A stretch of DNA of 64,000 nt, taken from assembly GCA_035455185.1 (NCBI GenBank), contig DATIFQ010000359.1, positions 1-64,000 on the forward strand. The letters are read 5' to 3'. The DNA comes from JAEHDI01 sp035455185 (GTDB lineage Bacteria > Acidobacteriota > Terriglobia > Bryobacterales > Bryobacteraceae). The position numbers and the translations under genes are program-made. Of the stretch, positions 45,614-54,423 are shown piece by piece; position 1 is the first letter of the stretch, and each line of letters begins with the position of its first letter. The notes under the pieces are model-generated. The model had not been told where the DNA came from and did not search any database. It saw nothing but the letters and a program-made list of their open reading frames with translations.

Positions 45614-46450
45614 CTACACTGCGCCTGCCTTCTTCATCACCACAAGTGTGGTCTGCAGACCGAGGCGCGCCCCGTCCTCGGGGGCCGTGTCCTTCTTCAG
45701 TCGGCCAAGCACTTCTGGACTCACGCCGTACTTGTAACCCACCTTCTTCAGAGCTTGGAAGAAGCCGGCCAGGTCGATGACACCTTCTCCCGGCATCAGC
45801 CGCTGGTTGTCGCGTATCTGATCCGGGGGCAGCTTCGGCGCGTCGGACACATGCACGTGTACGATCCGCTCGGCCCCTGCGTCCTCGATGTCGCGGGTCG
45901 TAGCGCCCGCATGATGCCAATGCCACGCATCGAGCAGCAACCCCACGGTCGGTCCGCACTCCTTGCAGAAATCGAGCATCTCGTCCATTCGCCAGATAAA
46001 CTCGTGCGGATGCAGTTTCCGGAGATGCATCGGGCTCACGAACTCAAGGCCCAGGCGCATTCGCGAGGGCGCCAGGATCGCTGCGACCGCCTGAAATCGG
46101 TCTTTGTAAATCTTGCGCAGCTCCGCCTTCGGAGTGTCGCTCGAAGGCAGAATCCAAGTCAGCAGCCCCGGCGCTCCGATGGAGGCTGAGAACTTCACTG
46201 TCGGCTCGAGCTTCTTGAGGTCCGCCTGGAACGTTGCTTCGTCTTTTCGGAACTCAACCAGCAGGTCGGTCGCCGCGGGCTTGAGTTTGAGCGTCTTCAG
46301 AAGTGCGCGGGTCGAATCCAGTCCCTCACTCATCGCCCGGCTGAGATAGATTTCCGTTCCGGGATAACCCAGCCGGGCGGCCATGTGAGCGAACTCCGGC
46401 CAGCCCACCTTCGCACCTGCGAGCAGCGAACCGTTCAAACAGACGTACAC
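45614..46450 (-). CDS. TIM-barrel sugar isomerase/epimerase
   Basis: 278 residues of the AP-endonuclease-2/xylose-isomerase-like barrel family. Candidate metal ligands are the glutamate of RLGLEFVS, the aspartate and histidines of LLLDAWHWHH, the histidines of VHVHVSDAP, and the glutamate of VSPEVL. It would interconvert sugars or inososes; the substrate is not known. GTG start with GGAGG upstream. It is the second gene of the operon aminotransferase, this gene, murQ, murA, rhodanese. Confidence 0.85.
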   Translation of the reverse strand: MYVCLNGSLLAGAKVGWPEFAHMAARLGYPGTEIYLSRAMSEGLDSTRALLKTLKLKPAATDLLVEFRKDEATFQADLKKLEPTVKFSASIGAPGLLTWILPSSDTPKAELRKIYKDRFQAVAAILAPSRMRLGLEFVSPMHLRKLHPHEFIWRMDEMLDFCKECGPTVGLLLDAWHWHHAGATTRDIEDAGAERIVHVHVSDAPKLPPDQIRDNQRLMPGEGVIDLAGFFQALKKVGYKYGVSPEVLGRLKKDTAPEDGARLGLQTTLVVMKKAGAV

Positions 46451-46459
46451 CGCATCCTC

Positions 46460-47773
46460 CTAATAGTTCTTTTCTTTCTCTACCCGCGGTCGGTCGGCAC
46501 GGCTCATCGACTTGACGCCTGCCAGGGACATGTCCGCTTTCACCAACGCATCCGTACCCGCCATCACCTTCGCGACCGCTCTCCCGATGTCCTCGACATC
46601 GGCCTCGTCGCCAAGCAGCAGGAATTGCGGAAGCCACACCGATTCCTCGTAGGCCGCCCGCTCCGCTACCGGGCAGCGGAAGGCACGGTAGTTGACTGGC
46701 TCCTCACGGTCGATCCGAAGCTGCGGGAAGTCCTCCGGCTTCGCACCGAAGAGGTCGCTGCGATAGACCGGCTCATAGAACCGTCCGTCGCTCGGAATGC
46801 CCTCAGCATCCAGCGCCGCGACGAACAGGTCGCGAGAGACGCGCCGATCCGCCGGCCGATATTGGAAATCGTAGTTGTAGATGGCCTCGCGCGTCAGCGC
46901 GGGCTGGGCAGGCAACGGACGGACACCGTCGATTCCAGCCAGCATTTTGGTCAGCAGCGTGGCGTGCCTCGACCGCTTTGCGGCAAGCTCTTCCAGCCGC
47001 TCCAGTTGTCCAAGCAATACCGCTGCCTGGAACTCCGTGATCCGGTAGTTCGATCCGACGATCCGCTTCTTGAACTGGTCCGTGACGCTCGCCCGGCCGC
47101 AGTTGACCAGCGACTGCACCAGCTCGAAGCAATCCAGCCGTGAGGTAATGACAATCCCGCCCTCGCCCGAGGTCATCAGCTTGCTGGACTGGAGGCTGAA
47201 ACAGCCGATGTCGCCCATTGACCCAGCGCCCCTGCCCTTGTACTGTCCGCCGTGCACGTGGGCGCAATCCTCGATCACGATCAGATCGCGCTCCTCGGCG
47301 AGCTTCAGCAGCGGGTCCATTTCGGCAAATCGCATGGCGAGGTGTACTGGCAGTAGCGCTTTTGTGCGTGGCGTCAGCGCTTGCCGGGCCGCCTCGACGT
47401 CCATGCAATACGTATCGGGATCGACGTCCACGAAGATCGGGATCGCGCCGGCGTCTAGCACCGCCGTGGCAGTACCGTCCCAGGTGTAGGCCGGGACGAT
47501 CACTTCGTCGCCGAAGCCGACGCCTGCAGCCTTCAGCGCTGCCAGTATGGCAATCGTCCCGTTGGCAAGGCAGCAGCCGTACCGCGCCCCATGATGGGAG
47601 GCGAATTTCCGCGCAAACTCATCCGCAAGCAGGTTTGGAAACGGGTAACCACCCCAGTTGCGGCTCTCGAGCACAGCTACCAACCGCTCTCGGTCGCGGC
47701 CGTCGTATTGGGGCCATGCCGGAAAGGGCTTGTTTCGAACGGGCTTGCCGCCGAGGATCGCCAAGTCGCTCAT
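46460..47773 (-). CDS. DegT/DnrJ/EryC1/StrS family PLP-dependent aminotransferase
   Basis: 437 residues from ATG 47773 (MSDLAILGGKPV, a typical N-terminus). It carries the family signatures EVIVPAYTW, IVIEDCAHVHG and the PLP-lysine motif SLQSSKLMTSGEGG. These enzymes transaminate keto-sugars or cyclitol ketones. The frame is open to 47857 but the extra residues have no family similarity. It heads the five-gene operon, so it may act with the TIM-barrel isomerase on one sugar or cyclitol pathway. AGGAT lies 11 bases upstream. Confidence 0.9.
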   Translation of the reverse strand: MSDLAILGGKPVRNKPFPAWPQYDGRDRERLVAVLESRNWGGYPFPNLLADEFARKFASHHGARYGCCLANGTIAILAALKAAGVGFGDEVIVPAYTWDGTATAVLDAGAIPIFVDVDPDTYCMDVEAARQALTPRTKALLPVHLAMRFAEMDPLLKLAEERDLIVIEDCAHVHGGQYKGRGAGSMGDIGCFSLQSSKLMTSGEGGIVITSRLDCFELVQSLVNCGRASVTDQFKKRIVGSNYRITEFQAAVLLGQLERLEELAAKRSRHATLLTKMLAGIDGVRPLPAQPALTREAIYNYDFQYRPADRRVSRDLFVAALDAEGIPSDGRFYEPVYRSDLFGAKPEDFPQLRIDREEPVNYRAFRCPVAERAAYEESVWLPQFLLLGDEADVEDIGRAVAKVMAGTDALVKADMSLAGVKSMSRADRPRVEKEKNY

Positions 47774-47901
47774 CTGAACTAGTATCCTATAGGGAACTTC
47801 CCGGCGATACCGCTTTCGGCTTATGGACCGGGCGGTCTCAAGGAGAGCGATGGGCACTCCCGTGGCGTTGGGACGGCAGGTCTGTGGAAGTGCGTTGATA
47901 C

Positions 47902-47932
47902 CCCCGGGCGCGGCGTGAACCGGCGCCCGGGG
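47902..47932 (-). terminator. GC-rich hairpin downstream of erpA-like gene
   Basis: A perfect 10-bp stem CCCCGGGCGC (47902-47911) / GCGCCCGGGG (47923-47932) with an 11-base loop, about 20 bases downstream of the minus-strand ErpA/IscA-like stop. No T-run follows, so it may act as a partial terminator or mRNA end stabiliser before the aminotransferase operon. Confidence 0.4.
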
Positions 47933-47954
47933 CGGAAGGAATCCCGGATGGGCC

Positions 47955-48278
47955 TCAAGCGTTGAATGAACTGCCGCAGCCGCATGTCGACTTCACGTTC
48001 GGGTTATCGAACTTAAACCCTGACCCTTCAAGGGTTTCCACGTAGTCGACTTTGGCGCCATCAAGATAGAGCATGCTCGCTTGGTCAACGAAGACTTTGA
48101 GGCCGTCAAATTCGTAAGTTTTGTCGAGGAGGCCCGGGCTGTTCTCGAAAGCCATGGAGTAGCTGAAACCGGAGCAACCCCCACCCACTACTGCGATTCG
48201 AAGACCAGCCGGCTTGGGCTCCTGCATGTCCAGGATTTCCTTCACCTTGCCGACGGCCGTCTCGGTAATCTGAATCAT
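47955..48278 (-). CDS. erpA: Fe-S cluster insertion protein of the HesB/IscA/ErpA family
   Basis: 107 residues, the usual length. The three conserved cysteines are in GGGCSGFSY and in the C-terminal STCGCGSSF. A-type carriers hold a 4Fe-4S or 2Fe-2S cluster and pass it to apoproteins. ErpA rather than IscA is a best guess, as no isc operon is present nearby. GGGAG precedes the ATG, and a good promoter lies just upstream. Confidence 0.88.
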   Translation of the reverse strand: MIQITETAVGKVKEILDMQEPKPAGLRIAVVGGGCSGFSYSMAFENSPGLLDKTYEFDGLKVFVDQASMLYLDGAKVDYVETLEGSGFKFDNPNVKSTCGCGSSFNA

Positions 48279-48314
48279 ATGTAATCTCCCTCTATCAGGA
48301 CTCCTACCCCTCCC

Positions 48315-48344
48315 ATTCTACAGGTTGAGGCGGTAGCCCGCCAA
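48315..48344 (-). promoter_or_regulatory. Promoter of the erpA-like gene
   Basis: On the minus strand, TTGGCG (48339-48344, four of six) and TAGAAT (48315-48320, five of six) are separated by 18 bases. The start site would be about 30 bases before the ATG. Confidence 0.45.
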
Positions 48345-48520
48345 TCTACCCCGTCACTGCCACTTTATATCGATGTGGCTCCCAGGCGCAGGTTTCGCGA
48401 ATCTGGTATGTTGTTCGAGGAGCCGTCGGGGGAGAAACGGCGCCGGGTCTTCGGAAAGGGAGATCGAGGCGCCGCAAGACGCTGAAACCGCTCGGTTGTC
48501 TGCCGCGTCGTAACAACTGT

Positions 48521-49186
48521 ATGAGCGGGATCAGCGGTGCACTCCCATTACCGTTGGCGGGCGGACGAGAGCGCGCAAAGGGCAAGGTGGACTACCGCAA
48601 TACCGAGGAGGGCCTTCTTGTACGCCGGGTGCAAAAAGGCGACGAGATGGCCTTCCGGGACGTCGTGGAACGATACCAATCGAAGGTGTTCTCCATCATC
48701 TACGGTATTTTGCGGAATCACAACGATGCGGAGGACATCGCCCAGCAGGTGTTCTCCAAAGTCTATTTCTCGATCCGGAATTTCGATTTCCGCAGTTCCC
48801 TGCTCACATGGATTTACAAGATCACAGTGAACGAGTGTTACGACTATCTTCGGAAGAAGAGGGTCCGGAAGCTCGTTTACGAGAGCGATTTCAGTGAAGA
48901 GGACACCGCTCGCCTGCATAGCTCTGCGGCGGTGAAAGACGCAAGTCCCTCGTTTGATACAAGCCTTGCGCAGCGCGACTACGTGTGGAAACTGCTCGAG
49001 AAAGTCTCCGAAGAAGACCGCAGGCTTATGCTTTTGAAAGAGGTCGAGGGACATTCGGTTGAAGAGTTGGCTGCGATGACGGGCATGAATGAGAATACAA
49101 TCAAGGTGAAGCTCTTTCGTGCCCGTCAGAAGCTGCTGAAGGTTGCCCAGCGACTGGCCCGTTCCACGGGCACGGCGACGGCATGA
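48521..49186 (+). CDS. Sigma-70 family (ECF) RNA polymerase sigma factor
   Basis: 221 residues. Region 2 is seen in FRDVVERYQSKVFSIIYGILRN, DAEDIAQQVFSKVY and LLTWIYKITVNECYDYLRK; region 4 in LMLLKEVEGHSVEELAAM with NENTIKVKLFRARQKL as the DNA-recognition helix. Sigma regions 1 and 3 are missing, as in ECF sigmas. The next gene encodes a zinc-finger anti-sigma factor. ATG 48521 has no visible ribosome binding site; GTG 48587 with AAGGG upstream is an alternative start that trims 22 non-conserved residues. Confidence 0.92.
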   Translation: MSGISGALPLPLAGGRERAKGKVDYRNTEEGLLVRRVQKGDEMAFRDVVERYQSKVFSIIYGILRNHNDAEDIAQQVFSKVYFSIRNFDFRSSLLTWIYKITVNECYDYLRKKRVRKLVYESDFSEEDTARLHSSAAVKDASPSFDTSLAQRDYVWKLLEKVSEEDRRLMLLKEVEGHSVEELAAMTGMNENTIKVKLFRARQKLLKVAQRLARSTGTATA

Positions 49187-49312
49187 CTTGAGGAACGCGG
49201 ACGGAAGTGTATAATCCGCACAATATGGTGGAAACGCTCTCCGGCAGAACGGACAAAAGATCCGAAATGGAGACCGGGGAGGCGGATTTCGCAGGCTTTG
49301 AGGGAAGAAGTG

Positions 49313-49783
49313 ATGCATTATCCCATTCGGGAAAAGCTTGAGGAATACCTGCGAGGCGAAGCTGGTCCCGGCGAGCTTCGGGAGTTCCACTCGCACATGG
49401 AAACGTGCAGGGAGTGCCGTGACAGTGTGACCGGAATGCGGGATCAGGCTCGGCTGTTGCAATGCCTGCGGGCGTCCGATGCGGTGGAGCCACTCCCCGG
49501 TTTCTACGCGCGGGTGATGGGGCGCATCGAGTCGCAGCGCGCCAATTCAATATGGAGCTTTCTCCTGGAGCCCGTTTTCAGCCGGAGCCTGGTTGTAGCA
49601 TCCGTGCTTCTGGTGCTTCTGCTTGGAGGCTATGTCGCTTCGGGTGAGTTTGACAGGCCGCTCAACCCTTCCAGCCCTGAAGTCATTCTGGCTGCCGAAC
49701 CGAATCCCTCGGAGATGGTTGGCCTCAACCCGCAACGCGACCGCAACACGGTCCTGCTGACGCTGGCCACATACCGGGATTAA
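49313..49783 (+). CDS. Membrane-bound zinc-finger anti-sigma factor
   Basis: 156 residues from ATG 49313 with GAGGG 8 bases upstream. The zinc-binding anti-sigma motif is HMETCRECR (His then CxxC), near the N-terminus. A central helix (LVVASVLLVLLLGGYVA) anchors it in the membrane, with a short outer tail. It probably sequesters the sigma factor encoded just upstream. The gap from the sigma stop is about 125 bases. Confidence 0.85.
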   Translation: MHYPIREKLEEYLRGEAGPGELREFHSHMETCRECRDSVTGMRDQARLLQCLRASDAVEPLPGFYARVMGRIESQRANSIWSFLLEPVFSRSLVVASVLLVLLLGGYVASGEFDRPLNPSSPEVILAAEPNPSEMVGLNPQRDRNTVLLTLATYRD

Positions 49784-49789
49784 GGTCAA

Positions 49790-50185
49790 ATGTCCTGGGA
49801 AAACTGCTCATCCTGGCGGAATCCACGGGTTCTCCTGAGTTTGACTCTGATCTTCCTCTGTGGTGTCGTCGGCGGCGCCATGGTCATGCGGTTTGCGGTT
49901 CACGGCATCGTTGATAAGGCTGAGACGGGCTTGCCGGGTGGCGAAAAGGCGATCGCGCTGGAGCGCATGACCAAAGAACTCGACCTCAGTGCCGACCAGC
50001 GGCGGGAACTCGAGACGGTCCTTGACGATTTCGTCATGTACGTGCAAACACTCCAGGCGCAGATGGACGAAGTTCGCGCCAACGGAAAACAACGGATCCT
50101 CCGTATCCTGAACGACCAACAGAAGCAGAAGTTCGAAAAGATCCTGGTCGACGTACAGGCGCGGCAGACCGCGCGGGTTCCTTGA
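49790..50185 (+). CDS. Spy/CpxP-like or CnrX-like periplasmic sensor protein
   Basis: 131 residues. One N-terminal membrane anchor (VLLSLTLIFLCGVVGGAMVM) is followed by an all-helical charged domain with an LSADQRRELETVLDDF segment, which is the LTxxQ-like motif of the Spy/CpxP/CnrX fold. Such proteins sense metals or bind misfolded envelope proteins. It sits 6 bases after the anti-sigma gene with AAGG upstream, so the three genes form a sigma, anti-sigma and sensor operon. Confidence 0.75.
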   Translation: MSWENCSSWRNPRVLLSLTLIFLCGVVGGAMVMRFAVHGIVDKAETGLPGGEKAIALERMTKELDLSADQRRELETVLDDFVMYVQTLQAQMDEVRANGKQRILRILNDQQKQKFEKILVDVQARQTARVP

Positions 50186-50247
50186 CGGTTCGCGTTGATT
50201 CGTAGGGCTTCCTTTACTTCCGTTAGGTCTACAATACGGGTGAGGCC

Positions 50248-51678
50248 ATGTCCGTGGCGGCCACCCACGATTCGCCGTACAGTGGTTCCTGGTACCCGGC
50301 TGACCGGATCGAACTCGATGAGCTGATTGACCGCTTGTGGAAGTCGTCCGGGCAGCGAACGGGTGCATACCTGCTCGAAAATCCTCTCGGATTCGTCGTG
50401 CCGCACGCGGGCCTCGTGTACTCCGGAACGGTAGCGGCGTCCGCCTACCGTCACATCGAAAGATGCCGCCCCAAGCGTATCGTGCTACTCGGGTTTGCCC
50501 ATCGCGGCTGTCCACCGGGGCTGTGGATTCCCGATGTCACCTCTGTCCGGACGCCGCTTGGAGAAGTCCGGATCGACGCGGAGGCCGTCGCAGACCTCAC
50601 GGTCGGGGGTGAATTCCAGATTCTGCCTGAGGCACGGCTCTGCGACCATTCCATCGAAATCCAGTTGCCGCTCATCCAAAGGGCGGCGCCAGACTCGAGT
50701 GTTGTGCCTGTCTATGTCGGCCAGTTGAGCGACCAAGCTCGCCGCGAAGAGGCGAGCGCCCTCGCGCGGCGGATCCGCGCGGGCGACCTGCTGATAGCCA
50801 GCTCCGACCTGACCCATTACGGCAGCGCATTCCGATACCAACCCTTCCCGGTGGACAACCGTGTGCAGGAACGCCTGCGGGTCCTGGATTTCGGCGTATT
50901 GGATGCGGCGGCAAGCCTTCGACCGGAACTGTTTCTCAAGACCTTGCTCGAATCATCCGCCACCGTCTGCGGCTATGAGCCGGTTTCCCTGCTGCTGTCC
51001 GCGATGCGGGCGAGCGAAGAGCAGGGAGAGGTCTTCCAGCAGGTCATCGACTACCAAACCTCGGGGGAGATCACCGGCGACTTTCACCACTCGGTGAGCT
51101 ATGGTGCGGCCGGTTATTTTCCGTATTCATCGTTCGAGGTAAACTCCGAGGCGCGGGAAGTGCTGCTCGATCTCGCCAGGCGGACGCTTCGGCAGTACCA
51201 GACAACCGGCCGGCGGCCCGTTTCCGTGGCACCCGGGCAAGATCACGCCGTTCTTGAGAAGAGGTCGGCAGCGTTCGTGACGCTTCACCGGGGCGGTCAG
51301 TTGCGCGGGTGTATCGGGCGCAACACGAGCGACGCGCCCCTCAGAGAGGTGATTCCGGAGCTGACGATGGCAGCGGCACTGGACGACACGCGTTTCGGAC
51401 GCGTCACCCCGGACGAGACTGGCATCGACATCGAGATCTCACTACTGACACCAATGAAGCGAATCGTGGACCGCTCTGACTTCCGGGTAAACGCGCACGG
51501 TGTGTTACTGCAATCCGGTTACCGGCACGGTCTGCTGCTTCCTCAGGTGGCCACCGAACGGAATTGGGGCGCCGAACAGTTCTTTCTCGCACTGGCACGC
51601 AAAGCGGGATTTGACCCGGGTGTGTACGACGATCCAGCCACCAAGCTGCATGTTTTCCGCGCGCAGATCATCCACTAA
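50248..51678 (+). CDS. Memo-AMMECR1 fusion (AmmeMemoRadiSam proteins B and A)
   Basis: 476 residues. The N-terminal ~275 residues are a MEMO1-like domain (GSWYPAD start, VVPHAGLVYSGTVAASAY, LIASSDLTHYGSAF with a metal-ligand-type histidine). The C-terminal ~190 are an AMMECR1 domain (AAFVTLHRGGQLRGCIGR, then LLPQVATERNWGAEQF). In many microbes these are separate proteins linked with a radical SAM enzyme (AmmeMemoRadiSam system); here they are one chain. The radical SAM partner is not adjacent. The function of the system is not well defined in bacteria; redox or signalling roles are proposed for the eukaryotic Memo and AMMECR1 proteins. ATG with GTGAGG upstream. Confidence 0.9.
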   Translation: MSVAATHDSPYSGSWYPADRIELDELIDRLWKSSGQRTGAYLLENPLGFVVPHAGLVYSGTVAASAYRHIERCRPKRIVLLGFAHRGCPPGLWIPDVTSVRTPLGEVRIDAEAVADLTVGGEFQILPEARLCDHSIEIQLPLIQRAAPDSSVVPVYVGQLSDQARREEASALARRIRAGDLLIASSDLTHYGSAFRYQPFPVDNRVQERLRVLDFGVLDAAASLRPELFLKTLLESSATVCGYEPVSLLLSAMRASEEQGEVFQQVIDYQTSGEITGDFHHSVSYGAAGYFPYSSFEVNSEAREVLLDLARRTLRQYQTTGRRPVSVAPGQDHAVLEKRSAAFVTLHRGGQLRGCIGRNTSDAPLREVIPELTMAAALDDTRFGRVTPDETGIDIEISLLTPMKRIVDRSDFRVNAHGVLLQSGYRHGLLLPQVATERNWGAEQFFLALARKAGFDPGVYDDPATKLHVFRAQIIH

Positions 51679-51705
51679 TTCGGCCTCCCGTATACTGAGC
51701 TGGTG

Positions 51706-54423
51706 ATGCTCCTTCTGACCGGTCCTACCGGCTCTGGAAAGACGCGCCATGTGCTTGAGCGTGTCCGGGAGGCGCTCGCCTCCCGGCGCACGGATTTTCG
51801 TCTGCTCGTGCCCACCGCGACGATGGCGGAGCACATCCGAAACGAGCTTGCGCGGGAGGGCTTTGTACCGCGCCGCTCGTTGATCGGGACTCTTTCCGGA
51901 TTTGTCGAGCAATTGGCCGGGGACACCCCACAAGTAACTGGAGGGCAGCTCAACCTGATTGTGGAGGAGGTTCTGGCGTCGATTTCCCCGAACGAGTTCC
52001 GCGAGGTTGCTTCGCTCCCAGGTTTCCGCACGGCCCTCGCTGGTCTGATCGACGAACTGACCTCAGCCGGGTGTGACTCCGTGCAAGTTCGTGCTGCCGT
52101 CGTCCGACGGCTGCCAGGCCGGACTTTGGCGGCCGCTTTTGGCGACGTCTTCGAGGAAGCGGAGCGGAGCTGGCGGCGGCGTGGGGCGGCTGCCCGGGGC
52201 GAGCGTCTGCGGTTCGCGGCGAGCCGCATCCGGGAGCAAGGGCTACCCGGCGTCCGCGCCGTCTACATGGATGGTTTTTTCACACTGTCCCAGCCGGAGA
52301 TCGAATTGGTCGAGGCTCTCCGCGCGCACGCCGATCTCACCGTGACACTGCCGCGTTGGGAGGGTTCACAACAGGCTCGGGCCCGGCTGCTCGGGATGGG
52401 CTTCGTCGAGGAGGAGCACACCCGGGCCCGACAGCAGCCCCGCATTGTTCTGCTTGCTGCCCGGACCACGGAGGAGGAGCTCGGAGAGATCGCGCGGCGC
52501 ATTCTGGCCGAGGCATCGGCCGGCCGGCCGTTTCGGGAAATGGGCGTCGTTGTGAGGAGCCGCGAGCCCTATGTACCTGCGCTCCGTGCCGTTCTCGAAC
52601 GGTTCGGAATCCCGGCGCGTTTCTACTTCGCCGAGCCGCCGGTGGCCTACTCGCCGGTGCGTTATCTGGCGGGCGCGGTGGACGCGATGCTGGGTGGTTG
52701 GGACCACGAAGAGACGCTCGGGGTGCTCCGGATGACCTCCTCCGCCGCGGGTCGCTGTTCGGACATGGACCGGTTTGACTTCGAGGTGCGGAAAAACCTG
52801 CCCGGACGCGGGCTGGCGCCGCTCCGGCTTCTTGCTCGGCACCCAGCGATTCGCACCCTGATCGACTCCCTGGCGCCGCTCGATGCATGGCGGGAAGGTG
52901 AATGCCAGCCGGGGGAGTGGGCCACTCGGGTAAAGAATCTCAGTTCCCGGCTGTTCCGCCCGGTGGCCCCTTCGGACTCACCGTCACGATCCCTCATTAC
53001 AGTCTGGCGCGGGCAGGCAGCCGCGCTTCGAGCGTGGGAGGGAGCCGCTAACGAGGCCGCCGCCGCTCTCGACGGCAAAGGCCCCGTCGCATTCGAGCCC
53101 TTCTGGCACGCGGTGAATGAAGCGCTGAGCGAGACGAACGTGCGCGTACCCGACCAGCGGCGCAACGTCGTACACGTCCTGGACGTTTATGAGGCACGGC
53201 AGTGGGAGCTTCCGGTGGTCTTCGTCTGCGGTCTCCTCGAGAGGCAATTCCCGCTGTATCACCCTCAGGACCCCGTCCTCCCGGATAATGTGCGCTCCGT
53301 CTTGCGACAAGAAGGAGTGACGCTTCGAACAGCCGCCGAGCGGGATCGCGAGGAGCGTTTTCTCTTTGACCTGGCGGTCTCTCGCGCGACATCCACGCTG
53401 GTGCTGAGTTACCCGCAATTCAACGAGAGCGGAGACGCCAATCTCAGGTCCTTCTTTCTCGACGAGATCCAGGCTACGGCGGTTCAGGAACAGAGCCGCC
53501 CGGTACGGCTCGCCGGCGGCCCCACCAGCCGCGTGGACCGGCCGGTTGTGATCCGCGACCCCGGCCTCCTCGACCGGCTGGTCGAGAAGCACGCATCGAC
53601 AAGCTCGTCCGCCGTCGAGGGGTTTCTCCAGTGCCCATTCCTCTTTTTTGCGCGGAACACTCTGGGCCTCGAGGGCCCGCCTCGCCACCCCTCTGAACGG
53701 TTTGACCAACTCGCGCAAGGAGACGTCATCCACTGTGTTCTCGCGCTGTGCATTGGGTCCGGTGTGCCTCTGGAGGAAGCGTTCGACGCCGAGTTGCGGT
53801 GGGTCTACAAGGAAAGAGGTATTCCCGACGGTTACCGGCGCGAAGCCATCCGACTGGAGCTGTTTCGCGATTTGCGCCGGTTCCTGACGGATCTCGAACT
53901 ACCGCCTGCAAGCAAACGCCTGTACGAGCACTCCTTCCAGTTCACGCTTCGTGAAGGCGTTCGGCTGCGGGGGAGGATGGACCGCGTTGACGTCTACGAG
54001 GATGGCCTCGCCCTGGTTGTCGATTACAAGTACAGCCATGCCCAAAAGGTGCGTGACCGCCGCAAAGGAACGGAACAGGGTCGATTCGTACAGGCGGGGT
54101 TGTATCTGTTGGCTGTCAAGCAGGTGCTCGGCCACGAACCGGCCGGAATGCTATTTGCCGGACTGCGGCGGGAGACGAGTCTTGAAGGCTGGCATCTTCC
54201 TCTTCCAGGCCTCGAGGCCGGCGCAGATTGTACGTCGGAGGTACTGGCCGAACTGTCGGCGACTGCGTCCGGGCAGGTCGCCGGAGTGCTGGACGCCGTA
54301 CACGGTGGGCGGATCGCCCCATCTCCTGCCGACGAACGCCTCTGCGAGTACTGCGAGTTCGTCGACATCTGCAGGGTAGAGAGCGCCACGGGCGCGACGG
54401 CCGCGGGAGGGTTCGAGGAATGA
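51706..54423 (+). CDS. addB: AddB-like helicase-nuclease subunit
   Basis: 905 residues. It carries a Walker A motif (LLTGPTGSGKTRHV), an inactivated UvrD-like helicase core, and a C-terminal PD-(D/E)xK nuclease with LVVDYKYSHAQ. Four cysteines for the 4Fe-4S cluster of AddB are plausible: one in GFLQCPFLFF and three in LCEYCEFVDICR. AddAB resects double-strand DNA ends for homologous recombination. The length is shorter than in Bacillus (~1160). ATG 51706 is used; a GTG at 51703 is in frame. It overlaps addA by the ATGA arrangement. Confidence 0.82.
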   Translation: MLLLTGPTGSGKTRHVLERVREALASRRTDFRLLVPTATMAEHIRNELAREGFVPRRSLIGTLSGFVEQLAGDTPQVTGGQLNLIVEEVLASISPNEFREVASLPGFRTALAGLIDELTSAGCDSVQVRAAVVRRLPGRTLAAAFGDVFEEAERSWRRRGAAARGERLRFAASRIREQGLPGVRAVYMDGFFTLSQPEIELVEALRAHADLTVTLPRWEGSQQARARLLGMGFVEEEHTRARQQPRIVLLAARTTEEELGEIARRILAEASAGRPFREMGVVVRSREPYVPALRAVLERFGIPARFYFAEPPVAYSPVRYLAGAVDAMLGGWDHEETLGVLRMTSSAAGRCSDMDRFDFEVRKNLPGRGLAPLRLLARHPAIRTLIDSLAPLDAWREGECQPGEWATRVKNLSSRLFRPVAPSDSPSRSLITVWRGQAAALRAWEGAANEAAAALDGKGPVAFEPFWHAVNEALSETNVRVPDQRRNVVHVLDVYEARQWELPVVFVCGLLERQFPLYHPQDPVLPDNVRSVLRQEGVTLRTAAERDREERFLFDLAVSRATSTLVLSYPQFNESGDANLRSFFLDEIQATAVQEQSRPVRLAGGPTSRVDRPVVIRDPGLLDRLVEKHASTSSSAVEGFLQCPFLFFARNTLGLEGPPRHPSERFDQLAQGDVIHCVLALCIGSGVPLEEAFDAELRWVYKERGIPDGYRREAIRLELFRDLRRFLTDLELPPASKRLYEHSFQFTLREGVRLRGRMDRVDVYEDGLALVVDYKYSHAQKVRDRRKGTEQGRFVQAGLYLLAVKQVLGHEPAGMLFAGLRRETSLEGWHLPLPGLEAGADCTSEVLAELSATASGQVAGVLDAVHGGRIAPSPADERLCEYCEFVDICRVESATGATAAGGFEE

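Noticed and set aside
54228..54419. Upstream extension of the AddA frame to 54228
   Set aside because: It lies within the addB coding sequence in another frame; the ATGA overlap at 54420 and family N-terminus (LSPKQKAAV) fix the start.
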